Shown: positions 18,384 to 28,748 of the stretch, in pieces
Numbering within the stretch: position 1 is the first letter of the stretch
How the letters are laid out: each line of letters opens with the position of its first letter
Assembly: GCF_018361265.1 (NCBI RefSeq)
Contig: NZ_JAFLNH010000006.1
Span: forward strand, 62,001-126,000
Length of the DNA stretch: 64,000 nucleotides
Source of the DNA: Mycobacterium sp. SM1
GTDB taxonomy: Bacteria > Actinomycetota > Actinomycetes > Mycobacteriales > Mycobacteriaceae
Direction: 5' to 3'
Program-made: the position numbers and the translations under genes
The notes under the pieces: model-generated
Database searches by the model: none
Told to the model about the DNA's origin: nothing
Seen by the model: the letters and a program-made list of their open reading frames with translations, nothing else

Positions 18384-21221
18384 TTACCGGCCTCGGCGCT
18401 GCGATCGCAGCGTCGCGCCGACACCGGCGCCGGCAAGGACCATAACCGCCATCCCCGGCACCCAGTCCCCGAACCGTTGGTAGCCGGTATCGAAGGAGCC
18501 CAGCGGCACCGCGACTACGGTGGCGCCGCGATATGTGGACGGGCACCAGGCAAGTTCGCTGCCCCCCGCGTCGAAGGCCGAGCTGTCACCGGATAGCCCG
18601 GCGTGGACCGCCGGATGGCCCACCTCGACCGCATGAACCGCGGCCTGGCTGGCCAGCTGGGGCTGCGCCCAGCTGCCCTGGAATGTGGAGGTGGAGCTCT
18701 GGTAGACGAGAAGCTGCGCGCCGAGCTGCACCTCGCGGCGGGCGAGATCGGAAAAGGTCGCTTCGTAACTGATCAATGGCCCGAGGGTCAGCCGGCCGGC
18801 ATGCAACACCGCCGGCCCATTGCCGCGGCGCCGGTCTTGGGCCGCGGCTTTGGTGTGCCGGGTGACCCAGCCCAGCACCGCCCGGAACGGGACATACTCC
18901 CCGAACGGCACCAGCCGGAGTTTGCGGTAGGTCCCCAGCCGTCCGTTCGGTCCGATCAGGACAGCGGATTTGTAGATGCCCCCGCTCGGCGCGGGCGCGT
19001 CGACGTTGACAAGCAAGTCCGCGCCGATTCGCCGCGACAACCGCGTCAAATCCGCCATGACCGCGGAATCGCTGGAAAGATCGGACCCGACGCTGCTCTC
19101 TCCCCACACGACGAGGTCCAGATGCTGGCCAGCCAGGCTAGCGGTGATGGCCTCCCCGGCCGCCAGACGGGCGCCCGCGTCCGCGATGTTACCGGGCTGC
19201 ACCAGCGCAACCCGCACCGTTGGGCCGGGCAGCGGAGCGGGCCGCAGCAGGTAATAACTCGGCCCGGCCGCCGCGCATGTCAGCGCCGCGCCCAGCGCGA
19301 GAGCCCGACGCGGCATTCCACGGCACAGAATCATCGCGGCGATCGCGGTGTTGGCCGCGACGAGCAGGAAGCTCGTCAGCCACACCCCTCCCAGTGAGGC
19401 CGAGGCCAGCGTGACGGGCTGGTTCCATTGCGAGGCGCCCAGCAGGGCCCACGGGCCGCCCAGGCTTTGCCAGGACCGCACCGCCTCGGCGAGCACCCAG
19501 GCGCTGGGCAACACGATCACGGCTGCCAACGCCCGCGCGGTGGTCGGCCGTCCCGACAGCAGCCGGTGGCTGGCCCAGCCCCACGGGATCCAGAACGCTC
19601 CCAGCAGGGCGGCCATCACCACCAGCAGCGGACCCGCGCTGGGCAGCAGCCAATACTGGGTCGTCACTACGAAGCCGCCAAGCCCGCACCATGCCCGCAC
19701 ACCGCCCTCACCGGGCGTCGGCGCGGCGCGCACGATCAGCAGCAGCGGCACCACACCGACCCAAGCCAGCCACCACCACGACGGCGCCGGAAAGGCCGGT
19801 GCGAGTAGCGCGCCCGCGGCCAGGGCCGCTAGCCGCCCGAGCGCCCGCCCACGGCCACGGGCTCGCATTCCCGCGCGCCATTTCCAGCCCAGCAGCAGTG
19901 CGCCGACCACGACCCAGCCGAGCAGGAAACCGATGGCGATCAGCCACAGCAGCCAGCGTTCGCGACCGGGTCCCCACAGCGGCACCAGGGCCAGCCCGGC
20001 CACGACGAACGCGACGTTGTAGAGCACGTCGTACACGGCGAACACCCGTCCGCGAACCACATCGGAGGCGGTGCCGCCGACCAACGCGTCCACCGAGATC
20101 TTGAGCACCTGGAAAGCGAACGCCACCACGCTCACGCAGCACACCAGCATCGCTAGCGACGGAACCAGGCCACCGACATATGCCGCCGCGGCGGCGGGCA
20201 GGAACGCGGCGGGCACCAGCGCTACGGCGGTGTAGCGTCGTGCCAGCGGCGGCGCGGCCAGGGTCCCGGCGAAGGCGGCCAGCCCGGTCGCCGCCAGCGC
20301 CACCCCATACCCCGAGATGCGCAGGTTGTACCGGGAGTCAGCGATCAGCACCAGCACCACGAAACCGGCTCCCAGAAGCGATCGATGCGCCGCGACAGCG
20401 AGCAGCGGCCAGCGGATCATGCTCACGTCGGCCGCCGCGCGCACCCCCTCGGCGAGTTCGGCGGCAAGCTGTCTCAACCGGGTCAGCAGCCCCGCACGCT
20501 GCCGGCCACCGACGTCGGGCAGCCGGGTGAACACGACGGCGGCGCCCAGGTAGCACCCCGCGGCCAGCAGAAAACCCGCCGCGGTAAAGCGGCCGACAAT
20601 CAACGAACCCCCGACGGCTCCCAAAAACGATGAGGCCATCCCCCCTAACGAGGAGACGGCGTTTCCGGTGACCAGGTCGGCTAGCGGCACCGTCCGCGGC
20701 AGCGCTGCCCCTTTGGCCGCCAACACGAACCGCGAAAACGACAGCAGCACCAGCACCCCGGCGAACGCAGCACCAGTCGACCGGGTCACTAGGGTGCCGG
20801 CGCCGACCACGGTGAGCGTCGCGCGGAGCACCGAGACGGTGATCAGGGTGCGTCGCCGGTCCCACCGGTCGATGAGCACCCCCGCGACGGGCCCCACCAC
20901 GCTGAACGGAAGCAGGGTCACGGCGAGCACCGCGGCGATCCGGGCCGGCGTCGCGCCGCGCCCGATGTCGAACAGCACGAACTGCGCGAAAGTGATCTGG
21001 GCCAGCCCATCGGCGAGCTGCCCCAGACATTGCCCGCCGACCAACCATCTCAGCGGGCCCGCCAGCAGTGTCCGCGCCCCGTGCCAGCTGTGCTCGGCAC
21101 CGACGGCGCCATCCATGCCTACTGCGTCGGCCACCGTCGGCCGGTCAGCCACGGCCAGCCGGCAAAGGGCGTTCCAGCGCCGTCTTCGCAGTGACTTGAG
21201 CTGAGGCCCCGTGGATTTCAT
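18384..21221 (-). CDS. MFS transporter fused to Lnt-like nitrilase domain (Cys to Ser)
   Basis: A membrane protein of about 945 residues. The N-terminal 420 residues form an MFS-type transporter with about 12 hydrophobic segments and the loop DRWDRRRTLI. The rest resembles apolipoprotein N-acyltransferase: hydrophobic segments, then a nitrilase-type domain with the Glu in WGESSVG and the Lys in YRKLRLVPFGEYVP. The catalytic Cys of the usual CYE motif is Ser here (GPLISYEATFSD). Lnt needs that Cys for its thioester, so N-acylation is doubtful. It may bind lipoproteins or lipids, or use Ser as an ester nucleophile. The start is uncertain: ATG 21221 taken, TTG 21257 or ATG 21116 possible. Confidence 0.82.
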   Translation of the reverse strand: MKSTGPQLKSLRRRRWNALCRLAVADRPTVADAVGMDGAVGAEHSWHGARTLLAGPLRWLVGGQCLGQLADGLAQITFAQFVLFDIGRGATPARIAAVLAVTLLPFSVVGPVAGVLIDRWDRRRTLITVSVLRATLTVVGAGTLVTRSTGAAFAGVLVLLSFSRFVLAAKGAALPRTVPLADLVTGNAVSSLGGMASSFLGAVGGSLIVGRFTAAGFLLAAGCYLGAAVVFTRLPDVGGRQRAGLLTRLRQLAAELAEGVRAAADVSMIRWPLLAVAAHRSLLGAGFVVLVLIADSRYNLRISGYGVALAATGLAAFAGTLAAPPLARRYTAVALVPAAFLPAAAAAYVGGLVPSLAMLVCCVSVVAFAFQVLKISVDALVGGTASDVVRGRVFAVYDVLYNVAFVVAGLALVPLWGPGRERWLLWLIAIGFLLGWVVVGALLLGWKWRAGMRARGRGRALGRLAALAAGALLAPAFPAPSWWWLAWVGVVPLLLIVRAAPTPGEGGVRAWCGLGGFVVTTQYWLLPSAGPLLVVMAALLGAFWIPWGWASHRLLSGRPTTARALAAVIVLPSAWVLAEAVRSWQSLGGPWALLGASQWNQPVTLASASLGGVWLTSFLLVAANTAIAAMILCRGMPRRALALGAALTCAAAGPSYYLLRPAPLPGPTVRVALVQPGNIADAGARLAAGEAITASLAGQHLDLVVWGESSVGSDLSSDSAVMADLTRLSRRIGADLLVNVDAPAPSGGIYKSAVLIGPNGRLGTYRKLRLVPFGEYVPFRAVLGWVTRHTKAAAQDRRRGNGPAVLHAGRLTLGPLISYEATFSDLARREVQLGAQLLVYQSSTSTFQGSWAQPQLASQAAVHAVEVGHPAVHAGLSGDSSAFDAGGSELAWCPSTYRGATVVAVPLGSFDTGYQRFGDWVPGMAVMVLAGAGVGATLRSQRRGR

Positions 21222-21470
21222 ACGATTTATGCATCCATCGCGCCACCACGCAGACAAACCGCTGCAAGCAAGTCACCCAAAGCAAACTAGTTGCGGCTGG
21301 GCTGTGACACCAGAGCCCCGGATTCGCGGCCTCATGGCGGGCGGTCTCATCGGGTGCAACATCGCGATTTGCAACGGTTGCAACGTCGGTTGCAAAGGAC
21401 GCCAGATGACAGCAAGCGTGAATCTGCGGGGTCGACTGCCGTTGCGTTGTAGCCGGATTGACGGACACGC

Positions 21471-21490
21471 TGAGGACCAAAGGCCCTGGC
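21471..21490 (+). promoter_or_regulatory. DosR-like box upstream of the Rv1738-like gene
   Basis: TGAGGACCAAAGGCCCTGGC fits the box well. It is about 175 bases before ATG 21666 and about 250 bases from the divergent MFS-Lnt gene. A second possible half-site (ATGGGACC) lies near 21522. The remainder of 21258-21665 shows no gene I can support. Confidence 0.6.
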
Positions 21491-21665
21491 AGGACCGCCA
21501 CCGGTTGCCCAGACTGACTTTCATGGGACCTGCCACAGCCGGATCGCGCCGGGTTTGCGGCGCCGCGCGGCGCGGTATGCCGCGCGATCGTATTACCGCA
21601 AGTGGGGTGCCACCACGGAGGAGTGCCGGCCCACGTTTTGACGGCCGATCAACGAGGAGAGCACG

Positions 21666-21947
21666 ATGACGGATAGCGGTCGCGGTATCAAAGCCTGGCA
21701 CATCGACGTGCTGGTCGACGAGCATGAAAAGCGCACCAGGGCCAAGGTGCGACTATCGTGGCACGGCAACGAGTTAGTGGGCGTGGGTTTGGCGCGGCTC
21801 GATCCGGCCGACGAACCGGTGGCGGCGATCGGCGACGAACTGGCGATCGCTCGGGCGTTGTCGGATTTGGCGCACCAGCTCCTCGAGCAGACGGTCAGCG
21901 ACATCGAAGCCGTGACTCACAAACCCGCTACCGGTGTGCACCTTTAG
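21666..21947 (+). CDS. Rv1738/Rv2632c-like dormancy protein (DUF1876)
   Basis: A 93-residue protein with the family pattern IDVLVDEHEKRTRAKVRL, LVGVGLARLDPAD, IGDELAIARALSDLA and DIEAVTH. Rv1738 is one of the most strongly DosR-induced proteins of M. tuberculosis, and its fold resembles ribosome hibernation factors, so a role in silencing translation is the best guess. GAGGAGAG precedes ATG 21666. A DosR-like box lies upstream at 21471. The frame and length are normal. It is followed after 138 bases by a PPOX-fold gene on the same strand. Confidence 0.9.
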   Translation: MTDSGRGIKAWHIDVLVDEHEKRTRAKVRLSWHGNELVGVGLARLDPADEPVAAIGDELAIARALSDLAHQLLEQTVSDIEAVTHKPATGVHL

Positions 21948-22085
21948 ACCTTTGGGTGTAGACCGTTGCCAGGGATACGTGCGATGCTTGGTCCCGTCGG
22001 CCAGGCTGCCGGGTTACCGCGTCGCCGCAAGGCGCCGGTGCCAGGCGGAGTCCGTCGCCGGCGCCTGCCACGTTAGGGTGAGGCG

Positions 22086-22520
22086 ATGGCCATCAGCGAT
22101 GAGCCGGTGACAATTCTCAGCGACGATGAAAGCTGGGAGCTGCTGAGCAGCGTGCAGCTTGGCCGATTGGTGACATGTGTGGGCTCCCGGCCCGATATCT
22201 TTCCGGTCAACTTCGTCGTCCAGCGTCCCACCGTGCTGTTTCGGACCGCCGAAGGCACCAAGCTGTTGAGCGTGGTGATCAACAAAAACGTTGCATTCGA
22301 GGCCGACGGGCACTCACTCGATGCCGGCTGGAGCGTCATAGTCCAGGGCACGGCCGAAGTGTTGTCGACCAGCGCGGAGATCGCCGAGGCCGATCGCGCG
22401 GGGCTGCGGCCCTGGGTGGCAACCCTAAAGCTCAACTATGTTCGTATCCACGCCTCGGCCATTAGCGGCCGGCGATTCCGTTTCGGTCCCGAGCCCGAAC
22501 GGGAAGCCACCTTCGCCTAA
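22086..22520 (+). CDS. pyridoxamine 5'-phosphate oxidase-fold protein
   Basis: A 144-residue protein of the PPOX split-barrel family (flavin, F420 or heme binders). Typical features are SWELLSSVQLGRLVTCV at the start, FPVNFVVQRPTVLFRTAEGTK in the barrel, and WSVIVQGTAEVL. Several PPOX-like proteins belong to the DosR regulon of M. tuberculosis. TTAGGGTGAGG precedes ATG 22086. The cofactor cannot be read. It lies 138 bases after the Rv1738-like gene and may share its promoter. A short dyad, GCGCTT-A-AAGCGC (22522-22534), follows the stop. Confidence 0.82.
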   Translation: MAISDEPVTILSDDESWELLSSVQLGRLVTCVGSRPDIFPVNFVVQRPTVLFRTAEGTKLLSVVINKNVAFEADGHSLDAGWSVIVQGTAEVLSTSAEIAEADRAGLRPWVATLKLNYVRIHASAISGRRFRFGPEPEREATFA

Positions 22521-22901
22521 AGCGCTTAAAGCGCGTCTAATCCCAATGCCGGGTAGTTAAGGCGTTGCCGGAGTTGTCAAGGTGACTCGCGGTGCCGCAT
22601 TCCGCCATGCCCGGATCCACCCTCGCCCGGTCCTCGCCTGATATGGGGCTAATCGGCTTTAATCTGCTTTAATCCGGATTTTGCAGTAGTTGAGTTGCAC
22701 TCGAGGCAGAGGTGGACAACGGAAAGCCCTTACGTTGCAAGGGAAAGGTCCGCAGGCCTAGAACTGCAGGGCGGCCACCAGAGCCGCACGCCGCCTGCTC
22801 AGCCGAAAAAATTGCTCCCCCAGACGGATCCACAGAGATCCAGGGCTCGGTCCCCGGTGGCCGGCAACGGATAGGCGCCACCGACAAAGCGCCACCAACA
22901 A
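22521..22901. other. intergenic region between convergent genes
   Basis: The 381 bases between the PPOX-fold gene and the M50 protease stop contain a small dyad directly after the first gene and two copies of CTTTAATC 10 bases apart near 22660. I see no gene with ribosome site and coding character here. Confidence 0.5.
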
Positions 22902-24047
22902 TTAGCGCCCGTAAGCAACATCGGCCCGTTCGGACGCCAACTGGTACACATCGATCAGTCGGCTCAGATCGCTGGCGCTGACGATACCGGCCAGACGGCC
23001 CGCGTCGATAACCAGAGCGCGGTTTCCGACATCGGATCTGAGGCGCTCGAGCAGCGCGGTGAGCGGTTCGTCCGGAGTAGCGGTGGGCACCCGTGGCAGG
23101 GGTATGGCGGCCTCCCGAACCAGGGTGGCGGGTCGCTGGTTCGGCGGAATCCCGCGCAGCTGTGCCAGGGTGATGAGCCCGATGATCGAGCCGTCGCGGC
23201 CAGCGACCGGATACGCCGAATGGCGGTCGCCCAGCAGATAATGCTGAATGAAGTCCTCGATGGTGATGTCCGCGGGTGCGGTGTGCGGGTTGGCGGTCAT
23301 GACGTCACCGACACGGACGTCGGCGATGGCCTGCCGGGCTGTGACCTGGGCCTCCTCTTCGTGGGACGCGGCGAAAATGAACCATCCGATGAACGCCAGC
23401 CACACGCCGCCGACCATGGCCCCTGCCAGGAACTCCACCAACCCGAGCGCGATGAGGATAAAGGCAAGGACGCGTCCGGCGTGCGCGGCGCCGATCGTGG
23501 CGCGCACACTGTCGCCGTAGCGGCGCCACAGGTAAGCCTTCAGCACCCGCCCGCCGTCCAAGGGGGCTCCCGGCAGCAGATTGAACACACCCAGCAGCAG
23601 GTTGATGCCGGAAAGCCACCACGCGACGCCGAGCACGATGGGCGCGATCCCCAGCGTGCCGAGCAGGTAAGCCGCGCCCCCGAAGGCCCCCGCGAGTGCC
23701 AGGCTCATGAGCGGGCCCGACACCGCGATCCGAAACGCTTCCTTGGGTGTCTTCGCTTCGCCCCCGAGGCGGGTGACGCCCCCGAACAGCCACAGCGTCA
23801 CGTCGATCACCCGGACGCCGGCGCGGCGTGCCAGAATCGCGTGGGTCAGCTCGTGGGCCAGCAGCGAGCCGAGCAGTACCAGCGCGCCGCACGCCCCGGC
23901 CAGCCAGTAGGCCCCTTTCGAATAGTTCGGCACGGTGGTCGGCAACGTGGAGGCAAGGCTCCAGGTAAACAGCCAGAGGATGACCAGCACGCTCCAGTTG
24001 ACGCTGACCGGAAATCCGGCGATGCGTCCTATCGGAATGCCCTTCAT
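22902..24047 (-). CDS. M50 site-2-type metalloprotease with CBS pair (Rv2625c-like)
   Basis: A 381-residue polytopic membrane protease that would cut transmembrane substrates. It begins MKGIPIGRIAGFPVSVNWSV with a first membrane helix, then the zinc site LLAHELTHAIL (HExxH) and the third ligand motif NLLPGAPLDGGR. Six or so hydrophobic segments follow, to about residue 235. The C-terminal 140 residues are a CBS pair (VGDVMTANPHTAP, SAYPVAGRDGSIIGLI, GNRALVIDAGRLAGIVSASDL) that likely senses nucleotides. GGAGG lies upstream of ATG 24047. M. tuberculosis Rv2625c has the same layout and is DosR-induced. Possible DosR boxes are at 24273-24318. Confidence 0.92.
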   Translation of the reverse strand: MKGIPIGRIAGFPVSVNWSVLVILWLFTWSLASTLPTTVPNYSKGAYWLAGACGALVLLGSLLAHELTHAILARRAGVRVIDVTLWLFGGVTRLGGEAKTPKEAFRIAVSGPLMSLALAGAFGGAAYLLGTLGIAPIVLGVAWWLSGINLLLGVFNLLPGAPLDGGRVLKAYLWRRYGDSVRATIGAAHAGRVLAFILIALGLVEFLAGAMVGGVWLAFIGWFIFAASHEEEAQVTARQAIADVRVGDVMTANPHTAPADITIEDFIQHYLLGDRHSAYPVAGRDGSIIGLITLAQLRGIPPNQRPATLVREAAIPLPRVPTATPDEPLTALLERLRSDVGNRALVIDAGRLAGIVSASDLSRLIDVYQLASERADVAYGR

Positions 24048-24272
24048 GTCAGATAACCTCCACAGATGGTGGTGGACAAGGTCTTAGTGTGATCGCAGGC
24101 GCCTCTGCGGCGCGCGGCGCGAGTTCCCTATGATTCCCCGCGCAATTCCCCAACAATTGCCTGATATCGTTGCCTGATATCGGCTGCGACCAGACATTGT
24201 GCCGTCCTTGTCAAGGGATGCCGGTATGACGGACGTGATGTCATCGACACTAGCCGCCCGGCGGTCTGCGGA

Positions 24273-24318
24273 CAGGAGCCCTTGGTCCCGACGGGGGTGG
24301 CCCTAGGACCTTTGGCGT
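24273..24318 (-). promoter_or_regulatory. possible DosR-like boxes
   Basis: Read on the minus strand, GTCGGGACCAAGGGCTCCTG (24273-24292) and a weaker site GGTCCTAGGGCCAC are about 23 bases apart. They lie 226 bases upstream of the M50 protease start. The spacing supports the call but the distance is long. The remainder of 24048-24445 holds no gene I can support. Confidence 0.35.
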
Positions 24319-24445
24319 GGCAGCACCCGTCGACCGCGACCGGCGATTCGGATGGTGCACGGCGTGCCGGTTGGCCGTCGCCGACCAGCATGTGCAGCCG
24401 GGCGCGGTGTCCGGGAACCCGACCCCTTTAGATTCGAAAACCCGA

Positions 24446-24476
24446 CCAGATCGGAAACCCGGCCAGATCGGAAACC
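24446..24476 (+). repeat. 17-base direct repeat before hutU
   Basis: CCAGATCGGAAACC occurs at 24446-24459 and 24463-24476, a period of 17 bases, ending 16 bases before the hutU start. It could be an operator or a local duplication. Confidence 0.5.
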
Positions 24477-24492
24477 AGCGAAAGAAGGCACC

Positions 24493-26175
<1,683 letters not shown>

Positions 26176-26182
26176 CGGCACG

Positions 26183-27541
26183 GTGACAGCAACCTGGTGG
26201 TGTGAACACGCCTGGCGCGGCGGGGATTTGGTAGATGACGGGGTGCTGTTTACCGTCACCGACGGCCGGATCACCGCGATCGACACCGGCACCGCCCCGC
26301 CGTCGCATTCGAACCGGCTGCGGGGACTGGTTATTCCGGGCCTAGCCAATGCGCATTCCCATGCGTTTCACCGGGCACTGCGCTCGCGCGCCGAGCGCGA
26401 GCGCGGCTCGTTTTGGACTTGGCGCGACCTGATGTACCGGGCAGCGGAGCGCCTGGATCCGGATCGCTATCGACGGCTTGCCCGCGCGGTGTACGCCGAG
26501 ATGGCGCTCGCCGGGATCACCGCGGTCGGCGAGTTCCATTACGTGCACCACGATGCCGGGGGAGCCCGGTACTCCGACCCTAACGCGATGGGGCGCGCGG
26601 TGATCGACGGCGCCGCCGACGCCGGAATCCGGCTCACCCTGCTGGACACCTGCTACCTGAGCTCCGAGGGCTCACCGCTGGCCGGTGTGCAGCAGCGGTT
26701 CGGCGACGGCAGTGGCGAGGCCTGGGCGCAGCGGGTGGAGGCTTTGCACCGGCAAATGGGTGATGTCACGACCGTCGTGATCGGCGCTGCCCTGCATTCG
26801 GTCCGCGGCGTCCCACTCGAGCACATGCCTGCGGTAATCGAATGGGCTGCGGGACACAATGCTCCGCTGCATGTGCACTCGTCGGAGCAGCTCCGCGAGG
26901 TCGAGCGATGCCTTGCGGTTTACGGTCGCACCCCTACCGCGGTGCTGCGGGACGCCGGCGCGTTGGGGCAGCACACCACGGTCGTGCACGCCACCCACCT
27001 CACCGCCACAGACATCGACGATCTCGTCCGCACGTCGACCGGGGTGTGCATGTGCCCCACCACCGAACGCGACCTCGGTGACGGTATCGGCCCTGCGCCC
27101 GCGCTGCTGGCCGGTCGCGGTCTGTTCAGCCTCGGATCGGACAGCCACGCGGTGATCGACATGTTCGAAGAGGCCCGCGCCGTCGAACTCGATGAGCGTC
27201 TGGCCAGCGGTCAGCGCGGCGTCATCGCGGCGGAGCGCCTGCTGCGGGCGGTCACGGTCGACGGCCAGCGCGCGCTGGGCTGGACCGACGCGGGTGTGCT
27301 CGCCGTCGGGATGCGCGCTGATCTCGTTGCGGTGCAGATGGATTCGATTCGCACCGCTGGCGGTGGGCTGACGCCCGAGAATGTCGTTTTCGCCGCCACC
27401 GCGGCTGATGTCACCGACGTGGTGATTGACGGGCGCATCGTCGTCGCCGGAGGCCGGCATGTCACCATTCCGAACGTGCCAGCCGAGTTGGCCAGCACGG
27501 TAATCGAACTCATGGATACATCGCTCAAAGCACCGCCATGA
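26183..27541 (+). CDS. hutF: formimidoylglutamate deiminase
   Basis: HutF removes the imino group of N-formimidoyl-glutamate to give N-formylglutamate, the deiminase branch of histidine degradation. It is an amidohydrolase-fold enzyme of 452 residues. Metal and active-site motifs are NAHSHAFHRALRSR (HxH), FHYVHHD, HVHSSEQ and LGSDSHAVIDMF. I chose GTG 26183 because the upstream open frame overlaps the hutU coding region. It overlaps hutI by four bases (ATGA). The pathway would next need HutG, which is not in the window. Confidence 0.92.
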   Translation: MTATWWCEHAWRGGDLVDDGVLFTVTDGRITAIDTGTAPPSHSNRLRGLVIPGLANAHSHAFHRALRSRAERERGSFWTWRDLMYRAAERLDPDRYRRLARAVYAEMALAGITAVGEFHYVHHDAGGARYSDPNAMGRAVIDGAADAGIRLTLLDTCYLSSEGSPLAGVQQRFGDGSGEAWAQRVEALHRQMGDVTTVVIGAALHSVRGVPLEHMPAVIEWAAGHNAPLHVHSSEQLREVERCLAVYGRTPTAVLRDAGALGQHTTVVHATHLTATDIDDLVRTSTGVCMCPTTERDLGDGIGPAPALLAGRGLFSLGSDSHAVIDMFEEARAVELDERLASGQRGVIAAERLLRAVTVDGQRALGWTDAGVLAVGMRADLVAVQMDSIRTAGGGLTPENVVFAATAADVTDVVIDGRIVVAGGRHVTIPNVPAELASTVIELMDTSLKAPP

Positions 27542-28746
27542 GCACGCTGTACACCGATATTCGCGAGCTGGTCACCAATGATCCCGAACACGTCGACGGG
27601 GATCCGCTCGGCGTCATTAGCGACGCCGCACTCGTCGTCGATGACGGCGAGGTCGCCTGGGTCGGGCACCGCGCCGACGCACCCCACGCCGATCGCCGAG
27701 TCAGCTGCGCCGGCACCAGCGTCATTCCCGGATTCGTCGACAGCCACTGTCATCTGGTGTTTGCGGGCGACCGCTCGGCGGAATTCGCGGCCCGCATGAG
27801 CGGCCAGCCCTACGACGCCGCGGGAATCGCCGCGACCGTGGCCGCCACCCGAGCGGCCAAGGATTCGACGCTGTCCGCAGGCGTCGCCCGACTCGCCGGC
27901 GAGCTGCTGCGCGCCGGCGTCACGACCTTCGAGTGCAAGAGCGGCTACGGGCTCACCGTCGCCGACGAAGCCCGCTCCCTGCGCATCGCGAAGGCCTTCA
28001 CCGAGGAGACCACATTCCTTGGCGCCCACGCCCTTCCCACGGAGTTTCGCAACGATCGCGCGGCCTACATCGACCTGGTGACCGGGCCCATGCTCCAGGC
28101 CTGTGCACCGCATGCCAAGTGGGTAGACGTGTTCTGCGATCGCGGGGCATTCGACGTGGACGAGGCTCGTCACATCCTTCGCAGCGGTATGGCGGCGGGG
28201 CTGACGCCCCGGCTGCACGCCGGGCAACTCGGTTTCGGTGGGGGCATTCAGCTGGCTGTGGAATTGGGTGCGGCCTCCGTCGACCACTGCACCTACGCCA
28301 CCGAGGCCGATATCGAGGCGCTGGCCGCGGGCACCACGGTCGCCACCTTGCTGCCCGGCGCCGAATTCTCCACTCGCGCCGAGTATCCCGATGCCAGGCG
28401 GCTCATTGACGCCGGAGTCACGGTGGCGCTGGCGACCGACTGCAACCCGGGCACCTCGTTTACCACAAGCATGGCGTTTTGCATCGCGGTTGCCGTGCGC
28501 GAGATGCATTTCACACCCGCTCAGGCGTTGTGGTCGGCCACTGCGGGTGGCGCGGCCGCGCTGCGCCGCTCCGACATCGGAATTCTCGCCCCCGGCCGGC
28601 GCGCAGACTTCGTTCGGCTGGACGCCCCGTCCCACCTGCACCTGGCCTATCGGCCGGGGGTCTCGCTGGTTCGCGACGTGGTCCGGGCGGGCCGGCGCTA
28701 CCGGTATCCCGACCGGCCATGCCCCGACGAGAAAGGGGAGTCCTGA
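27538..28746 (+). CDS. hutI: imidazolonepropionase
   Basis: HutI opens the imidazolone ring to give formimidoylglutamate, step 3 of histidine degradation. It is a 402-residue amidohydrolase with FVDSHCHLVFAGDR (HxH metal site), TTFECKSGYGLTV, GAHALPTEF, PRLHAGQLGF and LATDCNPGTS. The length is typical. The start overlaps the hutF stop (ATGA), showing translational coupling. Two bases separate its stop from the hutH start. Confidence 0.95.
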   Translation: MSTLYTDIRELVTNDPEHVDGDPLGVISDAALVVDDGEVAWVGHRADAPHADRRVSCAGTSVIPGFVDSHCHLVFAGDRSAEFAARMSGQPYDAAGIAATVAATRAAKDSTLSAGVARLAGELLRAGVTTFECKSGYGLTVADEARSLRIAKAFTEETTFLGAHALPTEFRNDRAAYIDLVTGPMLQACAPHAKWVDVFCDRGAFDVDEARHILRSGMAAGLTPRLHAGQLGFGGGIQLAVELGAASVDHCTYATEADIEALAAGTTVATLLPGAEFSTRAEYPDARRLIDAGVTVALATDCNPGTSFTTSMAFCIAVAVREMHFTPAQALWSATAGGAAALRRSDIGILAPGRRADFVRLDAPSHLHLAYRPGVSLVRDVVRAGRRYRYPDRPCPDEKGES

Positions 28747-28748
28747 TC

